Part shown: positions 1 through 5,289 of the stretch, piece after piece
How positions within the stretch are numbered: position 1 is the first letter of the stretch
How the letters are laid out: every line of letters begins with the position of its first letter
DNA from: Propionibacteriaceae bacterium
GTDB lineage: Bacteria; Actinomycetota; Actinomycetes; Propionibacteriales; Propionibacteriaceae
Reading direction: 5' to 3'
Assembly: GCA_009787035.1 (NCBI GenBank)
Contig: WRGV01000075.1
Location: 1 to 5,289, forward strand
Length of the DNA stretch: 5,289 nucleotides
Translations under genes and position numbers: made by a program
The notes under the pieces: generated by a model
Database searches by the model: none
Seen by the model: only the letters and a program-made list of their open reading frames with translations
Told to the model about the DNA's origin: nothing

Positions 1-920
1 TGCAGCCCGCCGCCGATGTACCAGCGGGCGGCATCCGACAGGTTGCCGTACCCCTGCTCGTCGTAGAACAGCGGCTTGCCGTCGCGCCACAGCGAGCTGT
101 GCACGTGCATGCCGGAGCCGTTGTCGCCGAAGACCGGCTTGGGCATGAACGTCGCCGTCTTGCCGTTGGCCGCAGCGGTGTTCTTGACGATGTACTTGAC
201 CTTCATCAGCGCGTCGGCCGACGGCAGCAGCGTGTCGAAACGCCAGTTGATCTCGGCCTGGCCGGCCGCCCCGACCTCGTGGTGCGCGCGCTCGATGACC
301 AGGCCCGCGTCCTGGCAGTGGCGCACCATCTCGTCGCGCAGGTCGCCGTAGTGGTCGCTCGGGGCCACCGGGAAGTAGCCGCCCTTGGTGACGACCTTGT
401 AGCCGAGGTTGCCGCGCTCCTCGACGCGGTTCGAGTTCCAGGGGGCCGACTCCGCGTCGACCGAGTACGACGAACCGTTCGCGCCCGTCTGGTAGCGCAC
501 ATCGTCGAAGATGTAGAACTCGGCCTCGGGGGCGAGGTAGGCGGTGTCGCCGATGCCGGAGCTGACCAGGTAGGCCATCGTCTTGCGCGCGATGTTGCGC
601 GGGTCGCGGCTGTACGGCTCCTTGGTGATGGGGTCATGCACGAAGCAGTTGACGACCAGCGTCTTGGCCTTGCGGAACGGGTCGAGGAAGGCGCTGGCCG
701 GATCGGGGATCAGGGCCATGTCCGATTCGTTGATCTTCTGGAAGCCCGCGACCGACGAGCCGTCGAAAGCCAGGCCTTCGGTGAAGGCCGCATCCTCGAA
801 CGCCGCGGCAGGCATCGTGAAATGCTGCATGACGCCGGGCAGGTCGCAGAAGCGGACGTCCACCATGGCGACCTCCTCGCGATCCAGATAGCCGAGCAGC
901 TCTTCAGCGCTTGTGAACAT
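1..920 (-). CDS. glnA: Glutamine synthetase type I, N-terminal part (runs off left edge)
   Basis: ATP-dependent ligation of ammonium to glutamate, the central cytoplasmic nitrogen-assimilation step; the family forms dodecamers. The visible 306 residues are about two thirds of the usual 470-480. The N-terminal beta-grasp domain spans roughly residues 14-97 ([15 protein letters not shown] at 20-34, FDGSSVAGF at 52-60). The catalytic domain follows, with metal/substrate motifs PEAEFYIFD (131-139; Glu132 and Glu134), HHEVG (213-217), GQAEIN (220-225) and the ATP/glutamate segment [11 protein letters not shown] (264-274). The text closely resembles actinobacterial GlnA1. The C-terminal region, including the adenylylation tyrosine loop, lies outside the window, so covalent regulation cannot be judged. 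The ATG is supported by GGAGGAG at 924-930 (minus strand) and by alignment with family N-termini. The gene lies 109 bp behind mtnN on the same strand, but a GlnR-like operator in the gap implies its own promoter. Function is very secure. Confidence 0.97.
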   Translation of the reverse strand, partial: MFTSAEELLGYLDREEVAMVDVRFCDLPGVMQHFTMPAAAFEDAAFTEGLAFDGSSVAGFQKINESDMALIPDPASAFLDPFRKAKTLVVNCFVHDPITKEPYSRDPRNIARKTMAYLVSSGIGDTAYLAPEAEFYIFDDVRYQTGANGSSYSVDAESAPWNSNRVEERGNLGYKVVTKGGYFPVAPSDHYGDLRDEMVRHCQDAGLVIERAHHEVGAAGQAEINWRFDTLLPSADALMKVKYIVKNTAAANGKTATFMPKPVFGDNGSGMHVHSSLWRDGKPLFYDEQGYGNLSDAARWYIGGGL

Positions 921-965
921 GATCTCCTCCAGAATCGAGTGGGGCGGACGGGCACAACGGGCTCC

Positions 966-971
966 ACTGTA
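966..971 (-). promoter_or_regulatory. Candidate -10 box for glnA
   Basis: On the minus strand this reads TACAGT, matching the TAnnnT pattern of actinobacterial housekeeping -10 elements. No TTGACA-like -35 lies 16-18 bp upstream. That would fit an activator-dependent promoter, since the GlnR-like half-sites begin about 21 bp upstream. A start about 7 nt downstream would give a leader of roughly 40 nt before the glnA ATG. This is pattern matching only, with no transcript evidence. Confidence 0.35.
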
Positions 972-991
972 GCGGTCCGGCCGCGCGGGAT

Positions 992-1018
992 GTTGCCGGA
1001 ATGTTTCAGCCGTGTTAA
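992..1018 (-). promoter_or_regulatory. Putative GlnR operator upstream of glnA
   Basis: Read on the minus strand, three five-base half-sites follow one another at exact 11-bp spacing: TTAAC (1018-1014), six bases, GAAAC (1007-1003), six bases, GCAAC (996-992). The actinobacterial GlnR pattern is gTnAc-n6-GaAAc-n6-GtnAC-n6-GAAAc. The first half-site differs at one weak position, the second is perfect and the third has one mismatch. The expected fourth half-site is not recognisable (CGCGG). GlnR is the OmpR-type nitrogen regulator that controls glnA in streptomycetes, mycobacteria and relatives. The box would sit about 33-59 bp upstream of the start implied by the TACAGT element, which suits activation. 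It begins only 12 bp past the mtnN stop codon. The regulator itself is not in the window. Confidence 0.5.
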
Positions 1019-1029
1019 CCGCGGGGCGC

Positions 1030-1722
1030 TCAGACCTGGCCCGCCAGAGCCGGGACGATCGCGCGGACGACGCCCAGGTCGAGCTCGCCCACGCGCTGGT
1101 TGAAGGCGGACGAGTCGGTGGGCGAAGCCTCATCGGCCGTGTCGCTGATCCAGCGCAGCACCGCCAGGGGCACGCCGCAGTGGGCGGCGGCCTGGGCGGC
1201 GGCGGCGCCCTCCATCTCGACGGCGAGCGCGTCGAACAGCTTCGCGATGGCGGCGGCGCGGGCCCGGTCGGCGATGAACTGGTCGCCGCTGGCGATGCAG
1301 CCCAGGTGCACCGTGGCGCCGAGTCCGGTGGCGGCCGCGGTGAGGGCGCTCACCAGCGTCCGGTCGGCCGGCCAGGCCAGCGGCTCATCCGGGATGCGTC
1401 CGATCTCGTAGCCGAAGTCGGTCAGGTCGACGTCATGCTGCACCAGCGAGGTTGCCACGACGGCGTCCCCGATGTGGATCGACGTGCCCACCCCGCCGGC
1501 CATGCCGGTGAACACGATCTGCGTGGCACCGGCCTGGACGAGCCCGGCGACGGCCAGCGCGGCGTTGACCTTGCCGATGCCGCTTTGGGCGACCAGCACG
1601 GGTGCCCCGGCCACCTCGCCGCGCGTGATCTCCTGCCCGAGTGTGTGCAGTGTGGACGTGCTCTCCAGCGCGTCGAGCACCGTGTGCACCTCCACCTTCA
1701 TCGCTCCCATGACGCCCAGCAT
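1030..1722 (-). CDS. mtnN: 5'-methylthioadenosine/S-adenosylhomocysteine nucleosidase
   Basis: A cytoplasmic hydrolase that splits the N-glycosidic bond of methylthioadenosine and S-adenosylhomocysteine, and usually 5'-deoxyadenosine, releasing adenine and the thio-ribose. It thereby relieves inhibition of polyamine synthesis and methylation. The 230-residue product matches the usual length of about 230 and shows the PNP/UDP-phosphorylase fold signatures: MGAMKVEV near the N-terminus, SGIGKVNAA (47-55), TGMAGGV (72-78), SGDQFI (145-150), AVEMEGAA (167-174) and ISDTAD (192-197). By alignment with the E. coli enzyme, the catalytic or ribose-binding residues Glu12, Glu174 and Asp197 correspond to Glu11, Glu171 and Asp194, all present. 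The ATG at 1722 has a strong GGGAGGAG (1728-1735) five bases upstream and puts MLGVMGAM at the expected N-terminus. The same frame stays open far upstream, but that part is antisense to the binding-protein gene. It is divergent from that gene across 129 bp. No clear terminator follows the stop. Confidence 0.95.
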   Translation of the reverse strand: MLGVMGAMKVEVHTVLDALESTSTLHTLGQEITRGEVAGAPVLVAQSGIGKVNAALAVAGLVQAGATQIVFTGMAGGVGTSIHIGDAVVATSLVQHDVDLTDFGYEIGRIPDEPLAWPADRTLVSALTAAATGLGATVHLGCIASGDQFIADRARAAAIAKLFDALAVEMEGAAAAQAAAHCGVPLAVLRWISDTADEASPTDSSAFNQRVGELDLGVVRAIVPALAGQV

Positions 1723-1851
1723 GTCGGCTCCTCCCGGTCGGTCTGCCACCTGCGTGTCTGGCCTGGTACACAGTCTGTCAGGCCGCGCCGGTCGCCACCA
1801 ACGTCGCCACGCCGCGACCGGGGATGGATAGGCTGGGGAGCGGGAGCGAGC
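1723..1851. promoter_or_regulatory. Divergent intergenic region, mtnN / binding protein
   Basis: This 129-bp gap must hold the promoters of both flanking genes. Each gene has a clear ribosome-binding site: GGGAGGAG for mtnN, and GGGAG at 1842-1846 for the plus-strand gene, five bases before its ATG. On the plus strand TAGGCT (1829-1834) matches TAnnnT but has no good -35, and would leave a leader of only about 10 nt. On the minus strand TTGGTG followed 18 bp later by CAGACT is an equally weak candidate. Neither promoter can be assigned securely from sequence. Confidence 0.4.
1760..1784. repeat. Inverted repeat in the divergent intergenic region
   Basis: Arms GGCCTG (1760-1765) and CAGGCC (1779-1784) are perfect inverted repeats separated by 13 bases. 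Inside lies a second short symmetric element, ACAG-T-CTGT (1770-1778), slightly off-centre. The position between two divergent starts fits an operator. In GC-rich DNA, six-base arms also arise by chance, so this is only a candidate. Confidence 0.3.
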
Positions 1852-3006
1852 ATGAGGATACGTGGGGTGGTGGCCGCCGTGATCGGCCTTGCCGTGGCGT
1901 GTTGCGTGTCCGCCTGCGCTGGAGGCAGTGTCGTGGTTCCGTCCAGCCCCGTCACACCGGCCGCGACGGCGTCCCACCCGGTGCTGACGGACGCCAGCCG
2001 GGTCGGCATCGTGCTGCCCGACACCGCCGACGGCCGCTGGGCGCGCGTCGCGGAGCAGTTCGGTGCGGCCATGCCGGGGGCCACGATCCGCTCCAGCGAG
2101 GGCAGCCCGGCGACCGAACACGACAATGTTGCCGCGCTGGTCGCGCAGGGCATCGCGGTGCTGATCATCGCGCCATGCGATCCCGCGGCGGCCGCGGCCG
2201 AGGCCGACCTGGCCCACGCCGCCGGCGTGACGGTCATCGCGTACGGCCGTCCGATCACCGGCACGCCCAACGTCAACTATGTGGTGCGGTTCGATCCGGC
2301 CGCCGTCGGGACGGCCCAGGCGCAGTACCTGGTCAATCGGGCGCAGGGAAGCGGCAACCATCTCTATCTGTACACCGGTGCCGCCGGCGATGCGGACACC
2401 GCGGCGTCCCTGGCCGGGGCGTGGTCGGTGTTGCAGCCGCTGCTGGCGGACGGCACGTTCACGATCGAGAACTCGTCGCAGGCCCAGGCGCTGGTGGATG
2501 AGCCCGTGTTGAGCGCCGGTCAGGCGTCCGCGATCATCGGTCAGACGACCGTCGGCACCGGCGACCAGGCGGCCGAACAGATCGCCCAGGTGGATCTGGC
2601 GCAGGCGCGTCCGGGCGCCACCGGCGCCGTGTTTCTGCTGGCGCCGGACGATGCCGCGGCCCACGCGATCGGTGAGGTGTTCCGTGCGAATCCCAGCGTG
2701 ACCGGCATCGTCAGCACGGGTGCGGGCTTCACACAGACCGGGCTGCAAGACATCATGGACGGCAAGCAGTCCATGACGGTCTGGCTGCCGGACCAGGCGC
2801 TGGTGGACGATTGCGTCCAGCTGGTCGCCGCGGCACAGACGGGCGGGCCCCGTCCGGACATCATCGTCACCACGGTCGACAACGGCGCAGCTGCGATCCC
2901 GGCGACCAGGGCGCCGCTGACCATCGTCGTCCAGGCCAACGCAGCCGCGGTCATCGCCGATTCCGGGTTGTATGCGGTGGCCGGCGGGAAGGTCGTGGCT
3001 AGATAA
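1852..3006 (+). CDS. Sugar-type ABC substrate-binding lipoprotein with altered pocket
   Basis: A 384-residue periplasmic-binding-protein-like lipoprotein (type I fold, ChvE/XylF group) expected to be anchored outside the membrane. The signal peptide ends in lipobox VSAC with Cys22 as the lipidation site (Cys17 and Cys18 also lie in the signal), followed by a Pro/Ser/Thr/Ala linker to about residue 47. Two lobes follow, with VGIVLPD (51-57), RW (62-63), VIAYGR (128-133), LQPLLADGTF (194-203), IMDGKQSMTV (301-310) and DNGAAAIP (343-350). It aligns along its length with the neighbouring downstream protein, at roughly 40% identity by eye. The sugar-contact motifs are changed: AYDR is AYGR, DNNAF is DADTA, GQD is GAG, and the FKD lysine is leucine; Arg62-Trp63 and Asp110 remain. 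The ligand is therefore probably not the paralogue's sugar. The start at 1852 is set by GGGAG at 1842-1846 and the signal peptide; the frame is open further upstream, but that region is antisense to mtnN. The gene is intact, not a visible pseudogene. Family is confident, substrate unknown. Confidence 0.9.
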   Translation: MRIRGVVAAVIGLAVACCVSACAGGSVVVPSSPVTPAATASHPVLTDASRVGIVLPDTADGRWARVAEQFGAAMPGATIRSSEGSPATEHDNVAALVAQGIAVLIIAPCDPAAAAAEADLAHAAGVTVIAYGRPITGTPNVNYVVRFDPAAVGTAQAQYLVNRAQGSGNHLYLYTGAAGDADTAASLAGAWSVLQPLLADGTFTIENSSQAQALVDEPVLSAGQASAIIGQTTVGTGDQAAEQIAQVDLAQARPGATGAVFLLAPDDAAAHAIGEVFRANPSVTGIVSTGAGFTQTGLQDIMDGKQSMTVWLPDQALVDDCVQLVAAAQTGGPRPDIIVTTVDNGAAAIPATRAPLTIVVQANAAAVIADSGLYAVAGGKVVAR

Positions 3007-3016
3007 TTGTTCTGAA

Positions 3017-3037
3017 CAGAAAGATACTTTCATTCTG
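3017..3037. repeat. Imperfect inverted repeat just after the first binding-protein gene
   Basis: The 21-base segment has outer arms CAGAA/TTCTG and inner arms GA/TC around a central C; 8 of 10 positions pair. It overlaps the short TGTTC-T-GAACA palindrome. It could be an operator or a weak hairpin. No T-run follows, so a standard intrinsic terminator is unlikely. Confidence 0.3.
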
Positions 3038-3155
3038 ATATCGAGAATCCAGCCTTAAAAATATCTCCTTGTCTCGGTGTTTGCAAAGGTCAAGATTTGG
3101 TAACGGACGGCGTAAATCCTTGCGGGACGTGTCGTCTTCCGGTACCGTCCGAACT

Positions 3156-3188
3156 GATCCAATGCTGGATCCGGATCTGGATCCGGAG
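3156..3188. repeat. Overlapping palindromes / 12-bp tandem repeat, possible operator
   Basis: CTGGATCCGGAT (3165-3176) is followed directly by CTGGATCCGGAG (3177-3188), a tandem repeat with one mismatch. The same bases form an 18-bp inverted repeat: TCCGGATC (3170-3177), TG, GATCCGGA (3180-3187), with eight perfect pairs. An overlapping inverted repeat GATCCA (3156-3161) / TGGATC (3166-3171) shares one arm, so alternative pairings are possible. It lies about 55 bp before the ATG, downstream of the candidate promoters, where a repressor operator or a leader RNA hairpin would act. The cognate regulator is not visible. Confidence 0.4.
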
Positions 3189-3241
3189 GGTGTGCCCCCA
3201 GCAGTTCCCGGCGAAGGGCCCAGAACACAAGGAGTAAAGAC

Positions 3242-4396
3242 ATGGGATGGAAACAATTGGCCGTGGCTGGCGTCGGCGTGGCGCTGGCGCTCGGCATGAC
3301 CGCGTGCTCGAACTCGAACAGTGGGACACCGACGAACACGACATCGACCCCCGGGGCAGTCAACTGGGCCAAGGATGTCGGCGTCGTGCTGTCGGACCCC
3401 TCCCAACCGCGCTGGACGATGGCTGAGGCGCAGTTCAAGGCCGCGATGCCTGGCGTTCAGATCATGTTCAGCAACAACGACACGTCCGTTGAGAAGACGA
3501 ACGTCGAGTCGTTCATCGCCGCCGGCGTCAAGGTGATCATCTACAACTCCATCGATGGCGCGGCCGCGGCTGCGGCGACCGACGAGGCCGCCAAGGCCGG
3601 CATCAAGGTCATCGCCTACGACCGCCTCATCATGAACACGAAGAATGTCAGTGACTATGTGACCTTCGACAGCGTCCAGGTCGGTGAAGCCCAGGGCAAG
3701 TACCTGGCCGATCAGGCCAAGGCGAATGGCGGCAAGGGCCTGAACCTTTACCTGTTCGCCGGCGATGTGGGCGACAACAACGCCTTCCTGTTCTTCGAGG
3801 GCGCCTGGAAGGAACTGCAGCCGCTGATCGCCGACGGCACGTTCAATGTCGTCAACGCGCCCCAGGCCACGCAGCTGAAGGACACGGCCACTCTGACCCG
3901 CGACCAGGAGTCGTCGATCATGCAGCCGATCACCACGCTGTGGAAGCCGGATACGGCCAAGACGCTTGCTGAGGGGGCCCTCGCCGGGGCGACCACCGCG
4001 CAGAAGGGCACCGTCTACGTGCTGGCGCCGAACGACCAGACGTCGCAGGCCATCACCGACACGTTCCGCGCCGACAAGGCCGTCACCACGATCTACAGCA
4101 CCGGCCAGGATCTCGCCCTGCAGTCCGTGCAGTACATCATGGATGGCAAGCAGTCGATGACGGTCTTCAAGGATGACAAGTATCTGGTGCAGGAGTGCGT
4201 CTCGCTGGTCGGCAGCCTGGTCAACGGCACGGCGCCCGATCCGACCATCATCACGACCAGCTACAACAACGGCGCAGCCGACATCCCGGCGTCCGCGGCC
4301 CAGATCACGGTGGTCACGAAGGACAACGTGCAGCAGGTCGCCACCGACTCCGGCATGTACACGATCACCAACGGGGTCGTCTCGCAGAAGAGCTGA
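3242..4396 (+). CDS. chvE: ChvE-like multiple-monosaccharide-binding lipoprotein
   Basis: Extracytoplasmic solute receptor of a sugar ABC importer, expected to capture aldoses and deliver them to the permease. Of 384 residues, the first 21 are a signal peptide with lipobox MTAC (Cys22 lipidated), then a Ser/Thr/Asn linker to about residue 40. It retains the family's sugar-pocket motifs: QPRW (55-58), SIDG (103-106), VIAYDRLI (123-130; Asp127-Arg128), FAGDVGDNNAF (172-182), STGQD (286-290), VFKD (308-311; Lys310) and YNNGAADIPA (341-350). These align closely with Agrobacterium ChvE and, more distantly, XylF. The ATG is preceded by AAGGAG (3229-3234) at seven bases. The ATPase gene follows after 111 bp, so the two form one transport operon. 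A hairpin in that gap may set their ratio. The paralogue upstream has the same length but a degenerate pocket. The exact sugar (xylose, glucose, galactose or arabinose) cannot be told; the symbol is by similarity. Confidence 0.92.
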   Translation: MGWKQLAVAGVGVALALGMTACSNSNSGTPTNTTSTPGAVNWAKDVGVVLSDPSQPRWTMAEAQFKAAMPGVQIMFSNNDTSVEKTNVESFIAAGVKVIIYNSIDGAAAAAATDEAAKAGIKVIAYDRLIMNTKNVSDYVTFDSVQVGEAQGKYLADQAKANGGKGLNLYLFAGDVGDNNAFLFFEGAWKELQPLIADGTFNVVNAPQATQLKDTATLTRDQESSIMQPITTLWKPDTAKTLAEGALAGATTAQKGTVYVLAPNDQTSQAITDTFRADKAVTTIYSTGQDLALQSVQYIMDGKQSMTVFKDDKYLVQECVSLVGSLVNGTAPDPTIITTSYNNGAADIPASAAQITVVTKDNVQQVATDSGMYTITNGVVSQKS

Positions 4397-4400
4397 TCTG

Positions 4401-4421
4401 GGGCCCGGGCCCGTCGCCCGG
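4401..4421. repeat. GC-rich dyad right after the second binding-protein stop
   Basis: GGGCCCGGGCCC (4401-4412) is self-complementary, and CCGGGC (4405-4410) can alternatively pair with GCCCGG (4416-4421) across five bases. It begins four bases past the stop codon. It has no following T-run. It might stabilise the 3' end of the binding-protein mRNA together with the larger hairpin downstream, but composition alone could produce it. Confidence 0.3.
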
Positions 4422-4450
4422 CTGCAGGTTTCCATGCGCGCAGCCAGCGA

Positions 4451-4487
4451 GGGGGCAGGACAGGTTTGCCTGCCTTGCCCCCTTTCT
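4451..4487 (+). terminator. Strong intercistronic hairpin, probable attenuator
   Basis: GGGGGCAGGACAGG (4451-4464) pairs with CCTGCCTTGCCCCC (4469-4482) across a TTTG loop. The 14-position stem has 12 Watson-Crick pairs, one G-U and one A-C mismatch. It is followed by TTTCT (4483-4487), a poor U-tract. In operons of binding protein followed by ATPase and permease, such hairpins commonly cause partial termination or protect the upstream mRNA, giving excess binding protein. The ATPase start is about 20 bases further on. No new promoter is evident between them, so partial readthrough is the likely arrangement. Confidence 0.65.
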
Positions 4488-4507
4488 GGCGGGAGAAAGA
4501 GGGATTG

Positions 4508-5289
4508 GTGTCAGCGGAACAAGCAGTTCCCGTCGCCGCCGCGGATCAGGCGGTCGCAGGCGGGGCAGAAGACTACATCTTGGAGATGCGGGGGATCGGC
4601 AAGGAGTTCCCCGGCGTGAAGGCCCTGGATGATGTGAACTTCAAGGTCAAGCGCGGCGAGATCCATTGCCTGGTGGGCGAGAACGGCGCCGGGAAATCGA
4701 CGCTGATGAAGGTGCTCTCCGGTGTCTATCCCTATGGCACCTACACGGGGCAGATCATCCTCAACGGCCACGAGCAACATTTCCACAACATCGGCGACTC
4801 TGAGGCCGCCGGTGTCGCGATCATCTACCAGGAACTGGCCTTGATCCCCGAGCTGTCCATCCATGAGAACATCTTCTTCGGCCACGAGATCGTCAAGAAC
4901 GGCATGATCGACTGGCACGAGACCATGGTGGAGGCCAAGCGCATGCTCGACCGGCTGCGCATCAAGATCAATCCCGAGACGCCGGTGAAGGACGTCAGCG
5001 TCGGCATCCAGCAACTGGTCGAGATCGGCAAGGCGCTCAGCAAGAACGTCCAGCTGCTGATCCTGGACGAGCCGACCGCGGCGCTGAGCGAGGACGACTG
5101 CGACAACCTGCTGAACATCCTGCGCGAGCTGAAGGCCGAGGGCATCACCTGCGTGCTGATCTCGCACAAGCTGCGCGAGGTGCTGTCGATCGCCGACACC
5201 ATCACGGTGCTGCGCGACGGCAAGACGATCACGTCGATGGATGCCACCGCCCGCAAGATCGAGCAACCCGAGATCATCAAGAACATGGT
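4508..5289 (+). CDS. mmsA: Sugar ABC transporter ATPase, first domain (runs off right edge)
   Basis: Cytoplasmic ATPase that powers the importer served by the binding protein upstream. The visible 260 residues cover the first nucleotide-binding domain: Walker A GENGAGKST (57-65), Q-loop YQELALIPE (107-115), signature SVGIQQ (164-169, the usual LSGGQ variant of carbohydrate uptake ATPases), Walker B LLILDEPTAAL (183-193), H-loop His220 in ISHKLREV. Proteins of this RbsA/XylG/MmsA type are about 500 residues with two fused domains, so the second half should lie beyond the edge; the text ends at KNMV, near the domain junction. It best fits the multiple-monosaccharide group (EMRGIGKEFPGVKALDDV, LSGVYPYGTYTG). 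The start is taken as GTG at 4508, with AGAGGG (4498-4503) four bases upstream. This gives an alanine-rich extension of about 20 residues before the conserved YILEMRGI. The in-frame ATG at 4586 would cut into the first beta strand and lacks a better ribosome site. The TTG at 4505 is too close to the site. Confidence 0.93.
   Translation, partial: MSAEQAVPVAAADQAVAGGAEDYILEMRGIGKEFPGVKALDDVNFKVKRGEIHCLVGENGAGKSTLMKVLSGVYPYGTYTGQIILNGHEQHFHNIGDSEAAGVAIIYQELALIPELSIHENIFFGHEIVKNGMIDWHETMVEAKRMLDRLRIKINPETPVKDVSVGIQQLVEIGKALSKNVQLLILDEPTAALSEDDCDNLLNILRELKAEGITCVLISHKLREVLSIADTITVLRDGKTITSMDATARKIEQPEIIKNM

Larger units (their letters stand above)
3007..3241 (+). promoter_or_regulatory. Long leader/promoter region of the second binding protein
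   Basis: A 235-bp gap between two co-directional paralogues. The first 60 bases (3007-3066) contain only 19 G or C, a sharp AT-rich island in GC-rich surroundings and the likely promoter area. Two weak sigma-70-like pairs are visible: TTCTGA (3033-3038) with TAAAAA (3056-3061), and TTGTCT (3069-3074) with AAGATT (3092-3097), both at 17-bp spacing. A short palindrome, TGTTC-T-GAACA (3008-3018), immediately follows the upstream stop. Further down lies a cluster of GGATCC/TCCGGA palindromes. The region ends with an excellent AAGGAG (3229-3234), seven bases before the ATG. A separate promoter for the downstream operon is likely; which pair is used is not decidable here. Confidence 0.45.

Noticed and set aside
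99..1103. Long plus-strand open frame opposite glnA and the end of mtnN
   Set aside because: It is antisense to a certain glutamine synthetase, its translation is Arg/Val/Gly-rich low-quality text, and it has no family resemblance. It is a typical high-GC shadow frame.
1012..1851. Upstream continuation of the first receptor frame on the plus strand
   Set aside because: It lies antisense to mtnN and would bury the lipoprotein signal peptide inside the protein. The signal peptide and ribosome site place the start at 1852.
1852..3006. First receptor as a pseudogene
   Set aside because: Frame, signal peptide, ribosome site and scaffold motifs are intact over full family length; only pocket residues differ, which argues for functional divergence.
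1723..3033. Upstream continuation of the mtnN frame (about 430 more codons on the minus strand)
   Set aside because: This part is antisense to the receptor gene. The nucleosidase N-terminus and ribosome-binding site fix the start at 1722.
3165..3188. 12-bp tandem repeat as a start of a CRISPR array or mobile-element end
   Set aside because: There are only two adjacent copies with no spacers, no transposase, and no target-site duplications. It is better explained as an operator or leader hairpin.
2999..4435. 478-codon minus-strand open frame opposite the second receptor
   Set aside because: Its composition mirrors the codon bias of the sense gene, no motif is recognisable, and it spans the whole leader region of the sense gene.
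4511..5266. 251-codon minus-strand open frame opposite the ATPase
   Set aside because: The sense strand carries all ABC ATPase motifs; the antisense text is Asp/Val/His-rich shadow with no family resemblance.

Overview
The window is high-GC DNA with dense coding, strong Shine-Dalgarno sites and actinobacterial-type proteins. A GlnR-like operator sits upstream of glnA. Together these suggest an Actinomycetota chromosome. A propionibacterial relative is possible, but that is only an impression from protein style. I see no mobile elements, RNA genes or CRISPR arrays.

Left part, minus strand (1-1722): the N-terminal two thirds of a type I glutamine synthetase (glnA, cut by the left edge), and upstream of it a complete 5'-methylthioadenosine/S-adenosylhomocysteine nucleosidase (mtnN). 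The 109 bp between them hold three half-sites matching the GlnR operator pattern at 11-bp spacing, plus a plausible -10 box. glnA is therefore probably transcribed from its own nitrogen-controlled promoter, although it lies co-directionally behind mtnN.

Right part, plus strand (1852-5289): two tandem lipoprotein sugar-binding proteins of exactly the same length (384 aa each), followed by the start of a duplicated-domain sugar ABC ATPase (cut by the right edge). The second binding protein plus the ATPase look like a ChvE/MmsA-type multiple-monosaccharide importer, whose permease should lie just beyond the window. The first binding protein is a diverged paralogue that has lost most of the polar residues forming the sugar pocket in this family, so it probably has a different ligand or role. 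A 235-bp intergenic region with an AT-rich island and nested palindromes separates the two binding-protein genes and probably carries the operon's own promoter and operator. A strong hairpin followed by TTTCT lies between the second binding protein and the ATPase. It could attenuate transcription so that binding protein exceeds transporter.

The best leads are the remodelled pocket of the first binding protein, the GlnR-like box before glnA, and the hairpin and palindrome architecture around the second binding protein. Nothing here is clear proof of an undescribed system. Most genes are ordinary, and the unusual element is the paralogous binding-protein pair.
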